Part shown: in pieces, positions 45,612-56,247 of the stretch
How positions within the stretch are numbered: position 1 is the stretch's first letter
How the letters are laid out: every line of letters begins with the position of its first letter
Origin: Ideonella sp.
Lineage (GTDB): Bacteria; Pseudomonadota; Gammaproteobacteria; Burkholderiales; Burkholderiaceae_C
NCBI RefSeq assembly: GCF_016702655.1
Contig: NZ_JADJDO010000038.1
Coordinates: 62,001 to 126,000, forward strand
Length of the DNA stretch: 64,000 nucleotides
Direction: 5' to 3'
Program-made: the position numbers and the translations under genes
Notes under the pieces: generated by a model
Database searches by the model: none
Told to the model about the DNA's origin: nothing
The model's input: the letters and a program-made list of their open reading frames with translations, nothing else

Positions 45612-47404
45612 CCCCGGTCCAGTTCCAGAATCATCACGCGCTCGACGCCATCGACCTCGCCGGTGTAGCGAAAGCCGAGCTTCACGTAGAACGGCCCCGC
45701 GTCGCCGTCGCCCGGCACGTGCGACAGGCCGACCGATGCGACGCCCAGGCGCCGCGCCTCGTCGACGACCCAGGCGATCGCCTGCGCCCCGAGGCCGCGG
45801 CCCTGGTGGCGCGCGTCGATCATCAGGCGCCAGACGTAGAGTTCGTCGGCCGGCTCGTCCGCGCTTCGCCGAGAGTCCCACAGCAGCAGGAAGCCAACCG
45901 GCTCGTCGCCTTCGTAGAGCGCGAGCGGCCGGCCCGGTGCCCGGTACGCGGCCTGCGCAAGCGAGACGGCGTTGGTCGCGACGAAGCCCTGCTGCTCCGG
46001 CTTCACGGCGAGCTTGACCAGCGCATCGACGTTGGCATCCGTCACTGGCCGCACGGCGAACGCCGTCGCCGACGCCGGCGTTGCGGCCTTGGCCGCGCCC
46101 AGACGCATCTGCGCGGCCCGCGCATGCGCCTGCAGCCCTTCGCCGTAGGCGAGCTCGGCGGCGATGACACCCAGCGTCCGTGCGCCCGCTTCGCTGACCT
46201 CGATGATGCTGCTGCGCTTCTGGAAATCCATCACCGAGAGCGGCGACGAGAAGCGTGCCGTTCCGGCGGTCGGCAGTACGTGATTCGGCCCCGCGCAGTA
46301 GTCGCCGAGGCTCTCGCTCGTGAACGCGCCGAGGAAGATCGCCCCCGCGTGGCGCAGCAGCGGCTCCCAGAGCTGCGCCTCGCGGCTTGCGACCTCGAGG
46401 TGCTCGGGCGCGATGCGGTTCGCGATCGCGCAGGCCTCGTCCATCGAGCGCGTCAGGATCAGCGCGCCGCGTCCGGCGAGCGACGCGGCAATCACGTCGC
46501 GGCGCGGCATGCCCGGCAGCAGGCGCTCGATCGCGGCCTGCACCTGCGCGATGTAGGCCGCGTCGGGGCAGAGCAGGATGCTCTGGGCGAGCTCGTCGTG
46601 CTCGGCCTGGCTGAACAGATCCATCGCCACCCAGTCCGCCGGCGTGCTGCCGTCGGCGAGCACCAGGATCTCGCTCGGCCCCGCGATCATGTCGATGCCG
46701 ACCGCGCCGAAGACATGCTTCTTCGCGCTCGCGACATAGGCGTTGCCGGGGCCGGTGATCTTGTCCACGCGCGGCACGCTCGCCGTGCCGTAAGCGAGCG
46801 CGGCGACCGCCTGCGCGCCGCCGATCGTGAAGGCCCGCGTGATGCCGGCCACATGCGCGGCGGCGAGCACCAATGGGTTGCGCTCGCCCCTCGGCGTCGG
46901 TACGACCATCACGACCTCGCCGACGCCCGCCACTGCGGCCGGGATCGCGTTCATCAGCAGGCTCGACGGATAGGCCGCCTTGCCGCCCGGCACGTAGATG
47001 CCGACCCGGTCGAGCGGCGTGACCTTCTGGCCGAGCAGCGTGCCGTCGGCCTCGCGGTAGCTCCACGAGCGGCCGCAGGCTTCGAGCTGGCGCTCGTGAT
47101 AGCTGCGGATGCGTGCCGCGGCGGCCTGCAGCGCGCTGCGCTGCGCGGGCGTGATCGCGTCGAAAGCGGCGGCGAAGTCGGGCGCGCCGAGCGCCAGCGC
47201 CGGCATCGAATCCGCCACGAGGCCGTCGAAGCGGCGCGTGCATTCGAGCACCGCCGCGTCGCCGCGCTCGCGCACCGCGGCGATGATCTCGACCACGCTG
47301 CGCTCGATCGCCGCGTCGGTTTCGCCCGACCAGTGCAGCAAGCGCGCGAACTCGGCCTCGAAGGCGGCGTCGCGGGTGTCGAGCTGGCGCAGTTCCACGC
47401 TCAC
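45608..47404 (-). CDS. hisD: Histidinol dehydrogenase fused to a C-terminal GNAT acetyltransferase
   Basis: Residues 1-435 are a complete HisD (two oxidations of histidinol to histidine): zinc ligands in SQAEHD (about 265-270), D368 (LGDYCAGPNH) and H427 (GLQAHARA), general base in APEHLE (332-337), and GPGNAYVASAKKHV. After a short Ala/Thr linker the same frame continues with about 150 residues of GNAT fold: AVRPVTDANVD (450-460), acetyl-CoA motif A ARHQGRGLGAQAI (531-543) and PFYVKLGFRYTGEV (571-584), like polyamine-type acetyltransferases (BltD). No stop or frameshift separates them. I start at GTG 47404, which fits HisD; two in-frame repeats upstream could add up to 40 residues (ATG 47524). 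Confidence 0.88.
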   Translation of the reverse strand: MSVELRQLDTRDAAFEAEFARLLHWSGETDAAIERSVVEIIAAVRERGDAAVLECTRRFDGLVADSMPALALGAPDFAAAFDAITPAQRSALQAAAARIRSYHERQLEACGRSWSYREADGTLLGQKVTPLDRVGIYVPGGKAAYPSSLLMNAIPAAVAGVGEVVMVVPTPRGERNPLVLAAAHVAGITRAFTIGGAQAVAALAYGTASVPRVDKITGPGNAYVASAKKHVFGAVGIDMIAGPSEILVLADGSTPADWVAMDLFSQAEHDELAQSILLCPDAAYIAQVQAAIERLLPGMPRRDVIAASLAGRGALILTRSMDEACAIANRIAPEHLEVASREAQLWEPLLRHAGAIFLGAFTSESLGDYCAGPNHVLPTAGTARFSSPLSVMDFQKRSSIIEVSEAGARTLGVIAAELAYGEGLQAHARAAQMRLGAAKAATPASATAFAVRPVTDANVDALVKLAVKPEQQGFVATNAVSLAQAAYRAPGRPLALYEGDEPVGFLLLWDSRRSADEPADELYVWRLMIDARHQGRGLGAQAIAWVVDEARRLGVASVGLSHVPGDGDAGPFYVKLGFRYTGEVDGVERVMILELDRG

Positions 47405-47524
47405 TGCTGCACCTTCGTGCTGCGCACTCCGGTATTCGCCCTCGGGGCGGCCCGACGGGTTCACTGGAGTACCTTCGTGCTGCGCACTCCGGTATTCGCC
47501 CTTGGGGCGGCCCGACGGGCTCAT
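47405..47524 (-). repeat. Two 60 bp tandem repeats between hisG and hisD
   Basis: On the minus strand, unit 1 (47524-47465) starts ATGAGCCCGTCGGGCCGCC, overlapping the hisG TGA, and unit 2 (47464-47405) starts GTGAACCCGTCGGGCCGCC. Both end with GAGTGCGCAGCACGAAGGT plus six bases before the next start codon. They differ at only a few positions, mostly the ends. Being 60 bp, they are in frame with hisD and would add MSPSGRPKGEYRSAQHEG-like peptides to its N-terminus if translated from ATG 47524. GAAGGT before each start is a possible Shine-Dalgarno sequence. Confidence 0.85.
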
Positions 47525-48176
47525 GACGGCGATACCTCGACCGCGCGCTCGAAGGCATCGATCAGCGCGCGCAAGGGCTCGCGCTTGAGCTTCAGCGCGG
47601 CCTGGTTGACGATCAGGCGGGCCGAGATCGGCATGATCTCCTCGACCTCGACGAGGTGGTTCGCCTTCAAGGTGCTGCCGGTCGAGACGAGGTCGACGAT
47701 CGCATCGGCGAGCCCCGTCAGCGGCGCGAGCTCCATCGAGCCATAGAGCTTGATCATGTCGACGTGCACGCCCTTGTCGGCGAAGTGGTCGCGCGCGCAC
47801 TGCGTGTACTTGCTTGCGACGCGGATGCGCGAACCCTGGCGCACCGCGGCGGCGTAGTCGAAATCCTCGCGCGTCGCGACGCTCAACCGGCAGCGCGCGA
47901 TGCGCAGGTCGAGCGGCTGGTACAGCCCCTGGCCGCCATGTTCGAGCAGCACGTCCTGGCCCGCGACGCCGAGGTCGGCGCCGCCGTACTGAACATAGGT
48001 CGGCACGTCGCTCGCGCGCACCAGCACCACGCGCAGGTCGGGGCGCGAGGTCGCGAGGATCAGCTTGCGCGAGCGCTCGGGGTCGTCGAGCACTTCGATG
48101 CCGGCCGTGCGCAGTAGCGGCAACGAGTCGTCGAAGATGCGGCCCTTGGACAGCGCGAGGGTGAGCATCGTCGTCG

Positions 48177-48180
<4 letters not shown>
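47521..48180 (-). CDS. hisG: ATP phosphoribosyltransferase, short form
   Basis: First step of histidine synthesis, joining PRPP and ATP. At 219 residues it is the short HisG-S form: LALSKGRIF, GIEVLDDPERSRKLI, YVQYGGADLGVAGQDVL and DLVSTGSTLKANHL, with no C-terminal regulatory domain. This form needs HisZ for activity and feedback, and hisZ is not in this window. ATG 48180 overlaps the murA stop. Confidence 0.95.
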
Positions 48181-49442
<1,262 letters not shown>

Positions 49443-49506
49443 GCTGGGCTGTTCGGGCGCCGCGGCCCGCGGCGCATTGCTGCCTCGCGAGCGCGCCGCG
49501 CGGACG

Positions 49507-49761
49507 TCAGTGCTGGCCGGCCTCCGCGGCGAACTCGGCCGGCGTGAGCGTCTTCATGGACAGCGCGTGGATCTGGGCGCGCATCCGGTCGCCGAGCGCC
49601 GCGTAGACGCGCTGGTGGCGGCGCACGCGCAGCAGCCCGTCGAACTCGGGCGAGACGATGGTGGCGAAGAAATGGCGCCCGTCGCCCTCGACGGCAACGT
49701 GGTCGCAGCGCATTCCAGCGGCGATGTAGTCGCGCACCTCGTCGGCAGTAGGTTCAGTCAA
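49507..49761 (-). CDS. BolA-family protein
   Basis: An 84-residue protein (MTEPTADEVRDYIAAGMRCD at the start) with GDGRHFFATIVSPEF and the FDGLLRVRRHQRVYAALG segment containing the conserved helix-turn with RVY. Closest to IbaG/BolA2 proteins that work with monothiol glutaredoxins in iron-sulfur transfer. The start is TTG 49761, 7 nt after GGAGGT; GTG 49785 would read into the leader repeat. It precedes murA. Confidence 0.88.
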   Translation of the reverse strand: MTEPTADEVRDYIAAGMRCDHVAVEGDGRHFFATIVSPEFDGLLRVRRHQRVYAALGDRMRAQIHALSMKTLTPAEFAAEAGQH

Positions 49762-49827
49762 ATGGAATACCTCCGTGCTGCGCACTCCGGCGCGGGCCCC
49801 CTGCGGAGCAGCCGTGCGGCGGCTTAT
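49762..49827 (-). repeat. Leader repeat upstream of bolA
   Basis: A degenerate member of the start-codon repeat family. On the minus strand it runs from ATAAGCCGCCGCACGGCTGC to GCAGCACGGAGGTATTCCAT, directly before the TTG start. The first codon is ATA instead of ATG. CGGAGTGCGCAGCAC is shared exactly with the hisD units. A TACAAT box at 49842-49837 lies just upstream. GGAGGT in the repeat serves as Shine-Dalgarno for bolA. Confidence 0.75.
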
Positions 49828-49836
49828 GGCCCGCTT

Positions 49837-49872
49837 ATTGTAGGTTCAGACCCGCGGGCATCGCTCTATAGT
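49837..49872. promoter_or_regulatory. Divergent promoter region of bolA and lemA
   Basis: TACAAT on the minus strand (49842-49837) for bolA and TATAGT on the plus strand (49867-49872) for lemA. -35 elements are poor on both sides. The rest of the 145 bp gap is the bolA leader repeat. Confidence 0.4.
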
Positions 49873-49906
49873 GCCGCGCAACCACGCATCCGAAAGGCCA
49901 CCCGCA

Positions 49907-50500
49907 ATGAGCCCACTGCTGTTCCTGCTGCTCGGCGTTGCCGCCCTCGTCGTGCTGTGGGCGGTCGTCGCCTACAACGCGCTCGTGCGGCGGCGCAACG
50001 AGATCGCCAACGCCTTCGCCCAGATCGACGTGCAGTTCAAGCGCCGCCACGACCTGGTGCCCAACCTCGTCGAGACGGCGCGCCGCTATCTGCAGCACGA
50101 GCAGGGCACGCTCGAGGCCGTGGCCGCCGCCCGCGCCGGCGCGAGCCGGGCCGGCGACGCGGCGCGCAAACTGCCGGCCGATGCCGCAGCGATCGCCACG
50201 CTGTCGGGCGCCGAAGGCGCGCTTGCCGGGCTGCTCGGCCGCCTGATGGCGGTTGTCGAGGCCTACCCCGAACTGAAGGCGGATGCGACGATGCGCGATC
50301 TCTCGGAGGAGCTTTCGCACACCGAGAACCGCATCGCCTTCGCGCGCCAGGCCTTCAACGACGCGGTGCTCGACTACAACAACGCGGCGCAGCAGGCGCC
50401 GGCCAATCTGGTCGCCGGCCTGTTCCGCTTCGGGCCGGCCGCGATGCTCGCAGCGACGCATTCCGACGCCGAGCGCGAGGCGGTGCGCGTAAGCTTCTGA
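49907..50500 (+). CDS. lemA: LemA family protein
   Basis: A 197-residue protein with one N-terminal membrane helix (LLFLLLGVAALVVLWAVVA) then YNALVRRRNEIANAFAQIDVQFKRRHDLVPNLVETARRY-type LemA coiled coil and FNDAVLDYNN. LemA proteins are commonly encoded with an HtpX-like M48 peptidase, as here. ATG 49907 begins the membrane helix. Role unclear. Confidence 0.9.
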   Translation: MSPLLFLLLGVAALVVLWAVVAYNALVRRRNEIANAFAQIDVQFKRRHDLVPNLVETARRYLQHEQGTLEAVAAARAGASRAGDAARKLPADAAAIATLSGAEGALAGLLGRLMAVVEAYPELKADATMRDLSEELSHTENRIAFARQAFNDAVLDYNNAAQQAPANLVAGLFRFGPAAMLAATHSDAEREAVRVSF

Positions 50501-50517
50501 CCGACTTCGCGCCTGCG

Positions 50518-52293
50518 ATGCGCTTTCGGCGCCACCAGGAAGCCGCCGAGACCGCCACGTCGGGGATGCTCGCCGGCTTCGGCGCGGCGCTCGTCGCGCT
50601 GGTCGTCGCGGTCAACGTCGGGCTGGCGCTGCTGTGGCGGCTCGCGGTGCCGGTCGCGGGCGCCTATCCGATGCTGTTTTTCGAGACCAACACCGCCGTC
50701 GTGCTGCTGTTCGTGCTCGGCGGCTGCTGGATCGAGACGCTGCGCCTGCGCGAGGGCGGCGCGCATGTCGCGCGGCTGGCCGGCGGACGCCCGCTCGGCG
50801 CGCCGCATGGCGCGCTCGAACGGCGCCTGGCCAACGTGGTGGTCGAGATCGCGCTGGCCGCACGCGTGCGGCCGCCTGCCGTCTGGGTCCTGCCGCGCGA
50901 TCTGACGATCAACGCCTTTGCCGCCGGCTGGGGCGCCGACGACGCAGTGATCGCCGTGACGCAAGGCGCGCTCGAACGCCTGACGCGCGCCGAGTTGCAG
51001 GGCCTGGTCGGCCACGAGATCGCGCACCTGGCGAGCGGCGACACGCGGCTGCACACGCGGCTCATCGGCCTCGTCTGGGGTCTGCAACTGGTGCACGGCT
51101 TCGGCCTCGCGCTCACCGCACCCGACGAACAGGGCCGCCGCCATGCGGGCGCGGTCGTCGGCGCGGTGCTCGTCCTCGTCGGCTACGCGGGTTGGATTGC
51201 CGGCCGCATGCTGCAGGCCGGCGTCGCGCGCCAGCGCGAGTACCGCGCCGACGCGGCCGCGGTGCAATATGCACGCACGGTCGACGGCATCGGCGGCGTG
51301 CTGCGCAAGATCGCCGGCCTGCCGGCGCTGGACGCGCCGCGCGCGCCGCAAAGCCTCGCCCACCTGTGGGTCACCGAGACCGGGGGTTTCGGCTGGCTCG
51401 GTTGGCGGCGCTGGCTGGCGACGCACCCGCCGATCGTCGAGCGCCTGAAGCGCCTCTACGGGCGCGAGGTCGAGCTGCTCGCAGCACCGCTGTTGGCAGC
51501 GCCCGCCGAATCCGAGGAGCCGGCGCTCGCCTTTGCGCCTGCGGAGCGGGCACTGCCGGTCAACCCGACACCCGCTGCCGAACGCCTGCCCGCGCCTGCA
51601 GCGGCCGCGCCCGACCCGCAGGACGAGCGCGACGCCCTCGCCCGCGCCGCTTTCTGGCGCAGCCGCAGCGAATGCCACGCCGCGCTGCTCGCCTGGCTGA
51701 TTGCCGACGACGGCGATGCCGCGCCGTGGCCGGCATGGAAGCGCCTTGCCGGCGATCAGCCCTTCGTCGACCGGCTGCGCGCAGACTGGCTCGCGCTCGG
51801 CGCAGCGGCGCGCTGGCAGGTTTTCGACGCCATCGCCGCTCGTACCCGTGATGGCAGTGCCGACGATCGTGCGGCCCTCGTGCGCGCCGCGCGCCGCCTT
51901 GCGCCGCAGGGCGCGGCAAGGCTGCGGCGCCTGCTGCTCGTGCGACTGTTGCGCAACCCGGCACCGGCGCAGGGCCGTCAGGCGCTCGAGGATCTGCGCG
52001 CCGCCTTCACCGCATCGAGTGGACTGATCGCCCGTGCGCTGGGTGCGCCCGGCGCGGCCTGGGCGAGGTCGCTGGAAGCCGACTTGTCGGCGCCACTGTT
52101 ACGCGCCTTCGCACTGCGCCGGCTGCACGCGATGCAGCGCCCGCGCGTCGCGCGCGCCTGGGCCGAGGTCGCGTCGCGCTGCGGCCTGCTGCAAGCGCAT
52201 CCTCCCGCCGCGGGGTTGTTGCTCACGGCCTGCCGGCTGCTCGACACGCCGCCCCCGGCGACGCTTCTCGCGAATCAACCGCGGATCTTGTAG
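50518..52293 (+). CDS. Membrane M48-family metallopeptidase
   Basis: A 591-residue protein with two N-terminal membrane helices (about 17-45 and 60-75), the zinc motif HEIAH at 166-170 preceded by LTRAELQGLVG, two further helices (about 205-225) and the third ligand in REYRADAAAVQYA. The C-terminal half (about 330-591) is Ala/Pro-rich and helical and is not part of the usual peptidase. It resembles HtpX-like proteases linked to LemA. It follows lemA by 17 nt and its end overlaps the convergent ABC permease gene by 19 nt. Confidence 0.85.
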   Translation: MRFRRHQEAAETATSGMLAGFGAALVALVVAVNVGLALLWRLAVPVAGAYPMLFFETNTAVVLLFVLGGCWIETLRLREGGAHVARLAGGRPLGAPHGALERRLANVVVEIALAARVRPPAVWVLPRDLTINAFAAGWGADDAVIAVTQGALERLTRAELQGLVGHEIAHLASGDTRLHTRLIGLVWGLQLVHGFGLALTAPDEQGRRHAGAVVGAVLVLVGYAGWIAGRMLQAGVARQREYRADAAAVQYARTVDGIGGVLRKIAGLPALDAPRAPQSLAHLWVTETGGFGWLGWRRWLATHPPIVERLKRLYGREVELLAAPLLAAPAESEEPALAFAPAERALPVNPTPAAERLPAPAAAAPDPQDERDALARAAFWRSRSECHAALLAWLIADDGDAAPWPAWKRLAGDQPFVDRLRADWLALGAAARWQVFDAIAARTRDGSADDRAALVRAARRLAPQGAARLRRLLLVRLLRNPAPAQGRQALEDLRAAFTASSGLIARALGAPGAAWARSLEADLSAPLLRAFALRRLHAMQRPRVARAWAEVASRCGLLQAHPPAAGLLLTACRLLDTPPPATLLANQPRIL

Positions 52294-53038
52294 CCGCTGC
52301 GCAGCAACTGCACGTTGAGCGCGCACACTGCCAACAGCGTCGCCGACACCACCGCCAGCGACAGCCAGGGCGACACGTCGCTGATGCCGAAGAAGCCGCG
52401 CCGGAAGCCGTCGATGACGTAGAAAAACGGGTTCAGGTGGCTCAGGCCCTGCCAGAACGGCGGTAGCGACGCGATCGAATAGAACACGCCGGAGAGGAAG
52501 GTCATCGGCATCACGATGAAGTTCTGGAACGCGGCGATCTGGTCGAACTTTTCCGCCCACAGCCCCGCCACCATGCCGAGCGCCCCCATGATTCCGGCGC
52601 CGGCGACGGCGAAGACGACGATCCACGCCGGCTCGGCCACGGAAAGCGGCGCGAACCACAGCGTCACCGCGAGCACGCCCGCGCCGACCGCCAGCCCGCG
52701 TACGACCGACGCGCCGACATAGGCCGCAAACCAGGCCCAGTGCGACAGCGGCGTGACGAGCAGCAGCACCAGATTGCCGGTGATCTTGCTCTGCACCAGC
52801 GACGACGAGCTGTTGGCGAACGCGTTTTGCAGCACGCTCATCATCACCAGGCCGGGAATCAGGAAGCTCGTGTAGCCGAGTTCGCCGTAGACCTTGACGC
52901 GGCCCTCGAGCACATGGCCGAAGATCAGCAGGTACAGCGCTGCCGTCAACACCGGCGCGGCCACCGTCTGTACGGCGACCTTCCAGAAGCGCAGCACCTC
53001 CTTGTAGAGCAGCGTGCGCGTGCCGGCGAAGCGCTGAC

Positions 53039-53042
<4 letters not shown>
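52275..53042 (-). CDS. ABC-2 type transporter permease
   Basis: A 255-residue inner-membrane protein with six hydrophobic segments and the ABC-2 signature region LNPFFYVIDGFRRGFFG. This is the YadH-like type, acting with the ATPase encoded just upstream (ATGA overlap) in probable export. In Burkholderiales the pair normally precedes bolA-murA; here lemA and the M48 gene lie in between. Substrate unknown. Confidence 0.88.
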
Positions 53043-53979
<937 letters not shown>

Positions 53980-53983
<4 letters not shown>

Positions 53984-54048
53984 TCGGAAGCCTTCGTACT
54001 GCACGCTGCGGTGCGCGCCCCCATTGGAGCGGCCACGCGGGGGCTCAT
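53980..54048 (-). repeat. Leader mini-ORF repeat upstream of the ABC ATPase
   Basis: Minus-strand unit starting ATGAGCCCCCGCGTGGCCGC (54048) and ending GTACGAAGGCTTCCGA before TTG 53983. It encodes a 22-codon ORF (MSPRVAAPMGARTAACSTKA plus two residues) whose TGA (53982-53980) overlaps the TTG start. A TACAAT box at 54063-54058 puts the transcription start close to the mini-ORF ATG. Length and peptide match the unit before pth. Confidence 0.8.
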
Positions 54049-54057
54049 GTGACGACG

Positions 54058-54088
54058 ATTGTAGGTAGCGCCGCGAAGGTGCTAGATT
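54058..54088. promoter_or_regulatory. Divergent promoters of the ABC operon and the TetR gene
   Basis: Minus-strand TACAAT (54063-54058) and plus-strand TAGATT (54083-54088) lie 20 bp apart in a 46 bp gap. The TetR-type product may bind here and control both units; no clear dyad operator was seen. Confidence 0.4.
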
Positions 54089-54094
54089 GCCCCC

Positions 54095-54751
54095 ATGACC
54101 GCCAAGAAGCCGCGCCGCACTGCCCTGCGCATCCTCGATGTCTCGCTCGAGCTGTTCAACCGGCACGGCTTGCCCAACGTCTCGACGACGCTGATCTCGG
54201 CCGAGCTCGGCATCAGCCCGGGCAACCTGTACTACCACTACCCGGCCAAGGACGAACTGATCAATGCGCTGTTCGACCGCTACGAGCGCGCGCTGGCCGA
54301 GCTGCTGCCGGCATCGGGCGGCGTGCGCAACGTCGAGGATGCGTGGCTCTTCTTCCACATGCTGTTCGAGCTGATCTGGCAATACCGCTTCATCTACCGC
54401 GACCTGAACGACCTCGTCTCGACCAACCGCCGCATCGAGACCCATTTCCAGTTCGTGCTGAAGAACAAGACCGCCGCGGTGCAGGAACTGCTTGCCGGCC
54501 TGAGCAGCGGCGGTGCGATGCGCATCGACGTGAAGACCGCCGAGACGACCGCGACCTCGATGGTCGTGCTGCTCACCTACTGGCTCAGCTACGAATACGT
54601 GCGCGAACCGCGCCACGCGCTCGAGCCCGAGAGCGCAGCGGCGTCGATGATGAGCGGCGCGTTTCACACGCTCTCGCTGCTCGCGCCCTACCTCGGCGAC
54701 GCCGAGCGCGAGCACCTGCAGGCGCTGGCCGAGCGCTACCAGGGCGGTTGA
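54095..54751 (+). CDS. TetR/AcrR family transcriptional regulator
   Basis: A 218-residue protein with the TetR helix-turn-helix RILDVSLELFNRHGLPNVST ... LGISPGNLYYHYPAKDELI in residues 8-55 and a helical ligand domain. It is divergent from the ABC transporter, the usual place for its regulator. ATG 54095 is probably near-leaderless because the -10-like TAGATT ends 6 nt upstream. Confidence 0.88.
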   Translation: MTAKKPRRTALRILDVSLELFNRHGLPNVSTTLISAELGISPGNLYYHYPAKDELINALFDRYERALAELLPASGGVRNVEDAWLFFHMLFELIWQYRFIYRDLNDLVSTNRRIETHFQFVLKNKTAAVQELLAGLSSGGAMRIDVKTAETTATSMVVLLTYWLSYEYVREPRHALEPESAAASMMSGAFHTLSLLAPYLGDAEREHLQALAERYQGG

Positions 54752-54782
54752 GCGAAGCGGCGGCCAGCGCAGGCAGCATGCC

Positions 54783-55556
54783 ATGGCCGGCTGGAAAGCG
54801 TTTGCGCACGCGGCTCCGCAGTACCGCTATACGCCCGAGGCGTTGCAGGCCAACTGGGCCCGCCTGCACGCGGGCGACGCCGAGCCGCTGCCTGGCGGCG
54901 CGCGGGTGCTCGCCGCGTGGGCGCTGTTCCACGCCGGCGAGTTCGAGGCCGCCTTGCGGGCCGGGCTGGCCGCTGGCGGCGCAGGCATCACGGTCGCCAA
55001 CAAGGCGCAGGCCGTCTATGCCAGCCACCTCGAGGAAAGCGAGAAGGCCCGGCTCGCAATGTTCGACGAGGTGGCCCGGCGTGCCCAGGCGCAGATCGCC
55101 GCCGAGCCGGACAACCCGAACGCGCATTTCTGGCTCGCCTATGCGCTCGGCCGCACGAGCCAGGGCATCAGCATCTCCAGGGCGCTGTCGCTCGGCCTGG
55201 TGAGCCGGATCAAGGCCGCGCTCGAGACCGCGATCAGCCTCGCGCCGGCGCACGCCGACGCGCATGTCGCGCTCGGCACCTGCCACGCCGAGGTCGTCGA
55301 CAAGCTCGGCAGCCTGGTAGCCCGCACGCAGGGTGCGAGCAAGGAAGCCGGGATGCGGTTGTTCAAGGAGGCCCTGCGCCTGAACCCCGGCTCGGCGATC
55401 GCGATGATCGAGTACGCCAACGGCATGGTCATGCTCGAGGGCGAGAAGCGCATCAAGGACGCTGAGCAGCTCTATGCCGCCGCGGCGGCGTGCGTGCCTG
55501 CGGACGCGGCGGAACGGCTGGACGTGGAATTGGCGCGAGCCGAGCTCGACGATTGA
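54783..55556 (+). CDS. TPR-like cytoplasmic protein
   Basis: A 257-residue helical-repeat protein: EFEAALRAGLAAGG, AHFWLAYALGR, IKAALETAISLAPAHADAHVALGTCHA and MRLFKEALRLNPGSAIAMIEYANGM are TPR-like. No signal peptide; function unknown. Its last 37 codons (55446-55556, AEQLYAAAAACVPADAAERL and on) recur twice downstream at 56567-56635 and 57530-57640, so this gene seems to have existed in tandem copies. Confidence 0.75.
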   Translation: MAGWKAFAHAAPQYRYTPEALQANWARLHAGDAEPLPGGARVLAAWALFHAGEFEAALRAGLAAGGAGITVANKAQAVYASHLEESEKARLAMFDEVARRAQAQIAAEPDNPNAHFWLAYALGRTSQGISISRALSLGLVSRIKAALETAISLAPAHADAHVALGTCHAEVVDKLGSLVARTQGASKEAGMRLFKEALRLNPGSAIAMIEYANGMVMLEGEKRIKDAEQLYAAAAACVPADAAERLDVELARAELDD

Positions 55557-55617
55557 CGCCGCCGCGTGGACGGGCAAGCGCGCGCGGCCCTCGCGACTCG
55601 CACGCCTGGCGCCGGTC

Positions 55618-56247
55618 TTACGCCGGCACCGCGACGCGCTCGCGGCGCGCGCTCACCAGCGTCGCGACATGGCTTAGCAGGATGTCGTCGACCCAGGGCT
55701 TGCGGTGCACGCCGGCGATGTCGCGGCACTCGTTGAACCTGGCCCGCAGCCCCTCGTGGCCGCTGATGGCCAGGATCGGCATGTGCGCGGTCTGCGAGCG
55801 ATCCAGGCAGATGTTGATCAGCGTCACGCCGTCCATGTTGGGCATCTCCAGGTCGGTGATCATCATCGCGTAGCTGCCCTTGCCCAGCAGGGCCAGCGCC
55901 TCCACGCCGTCGCAGGCGAGGTGCACCTCGTAGCCGGCCCGCTCGAACAGCCGGCGCAGCTTGGCGCGCGCGACTGCCGAATCGTCGACGAGCAGCAGGT
56001 CGGCCGCGCGCGGCAGCGTCGGGGCGGGCGGCAGCCGCGCGGTCCATCGGTGCACGAGGGCGTCCAGCGCGAGCCGGGCCGGCGCGCGCCGCTCCGCCGC
56101 TGCGATCCGGACCGGCCTTGCCGGCGCGGCGCCATCCTGCGCAGCTGCGCGCCGCGAGGTCATCAGGAAGACCGCGAGACCGCCCACGAGCCCGCCCACG
56201 AGGGCGAACACAAACAGCAGCACTGCGTCCTGGATCTGCGAGATCAT
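55618..56247 (-). CDS. Membrane-anchored single-domain response regulator
   Basis: A 209-residue protein with an N-terminal membrane helix (residues about 8-30, AVLLFVFALVGGLVGGLAVFL), a Pro/Ala/Arg-rich linker, and a receiver domain at 82-200: D88-D89 (LLLVDDS), phospho-acceptor D132 (MMITDLEMPNMDG), switch Ser in LAISGHEG and K183 (HRKPW). There is no output domain. Receivers are normally soluble, so membrane anchoring is unusual. No kinase gene is adjacent. Confidence 0.8.
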   Translation of the reverse strand: MISQIQDAVLLFVFALVGGLVGGLAVFLMTSRRAAAQDGAAPARPVRIAAAERRAPARLALDALVHRWTARLPPAPTLPRAADLLLVDDSAVARAKLRRLFERAGYEVHLACDGVEALALLGKGSYAMMITDLEMPNMDGVTLINICLDRSQTAHMPILAISGHEGLRARFNECRDIAGVHRKPWVDDILLSHVATLVSARRERVAVPA

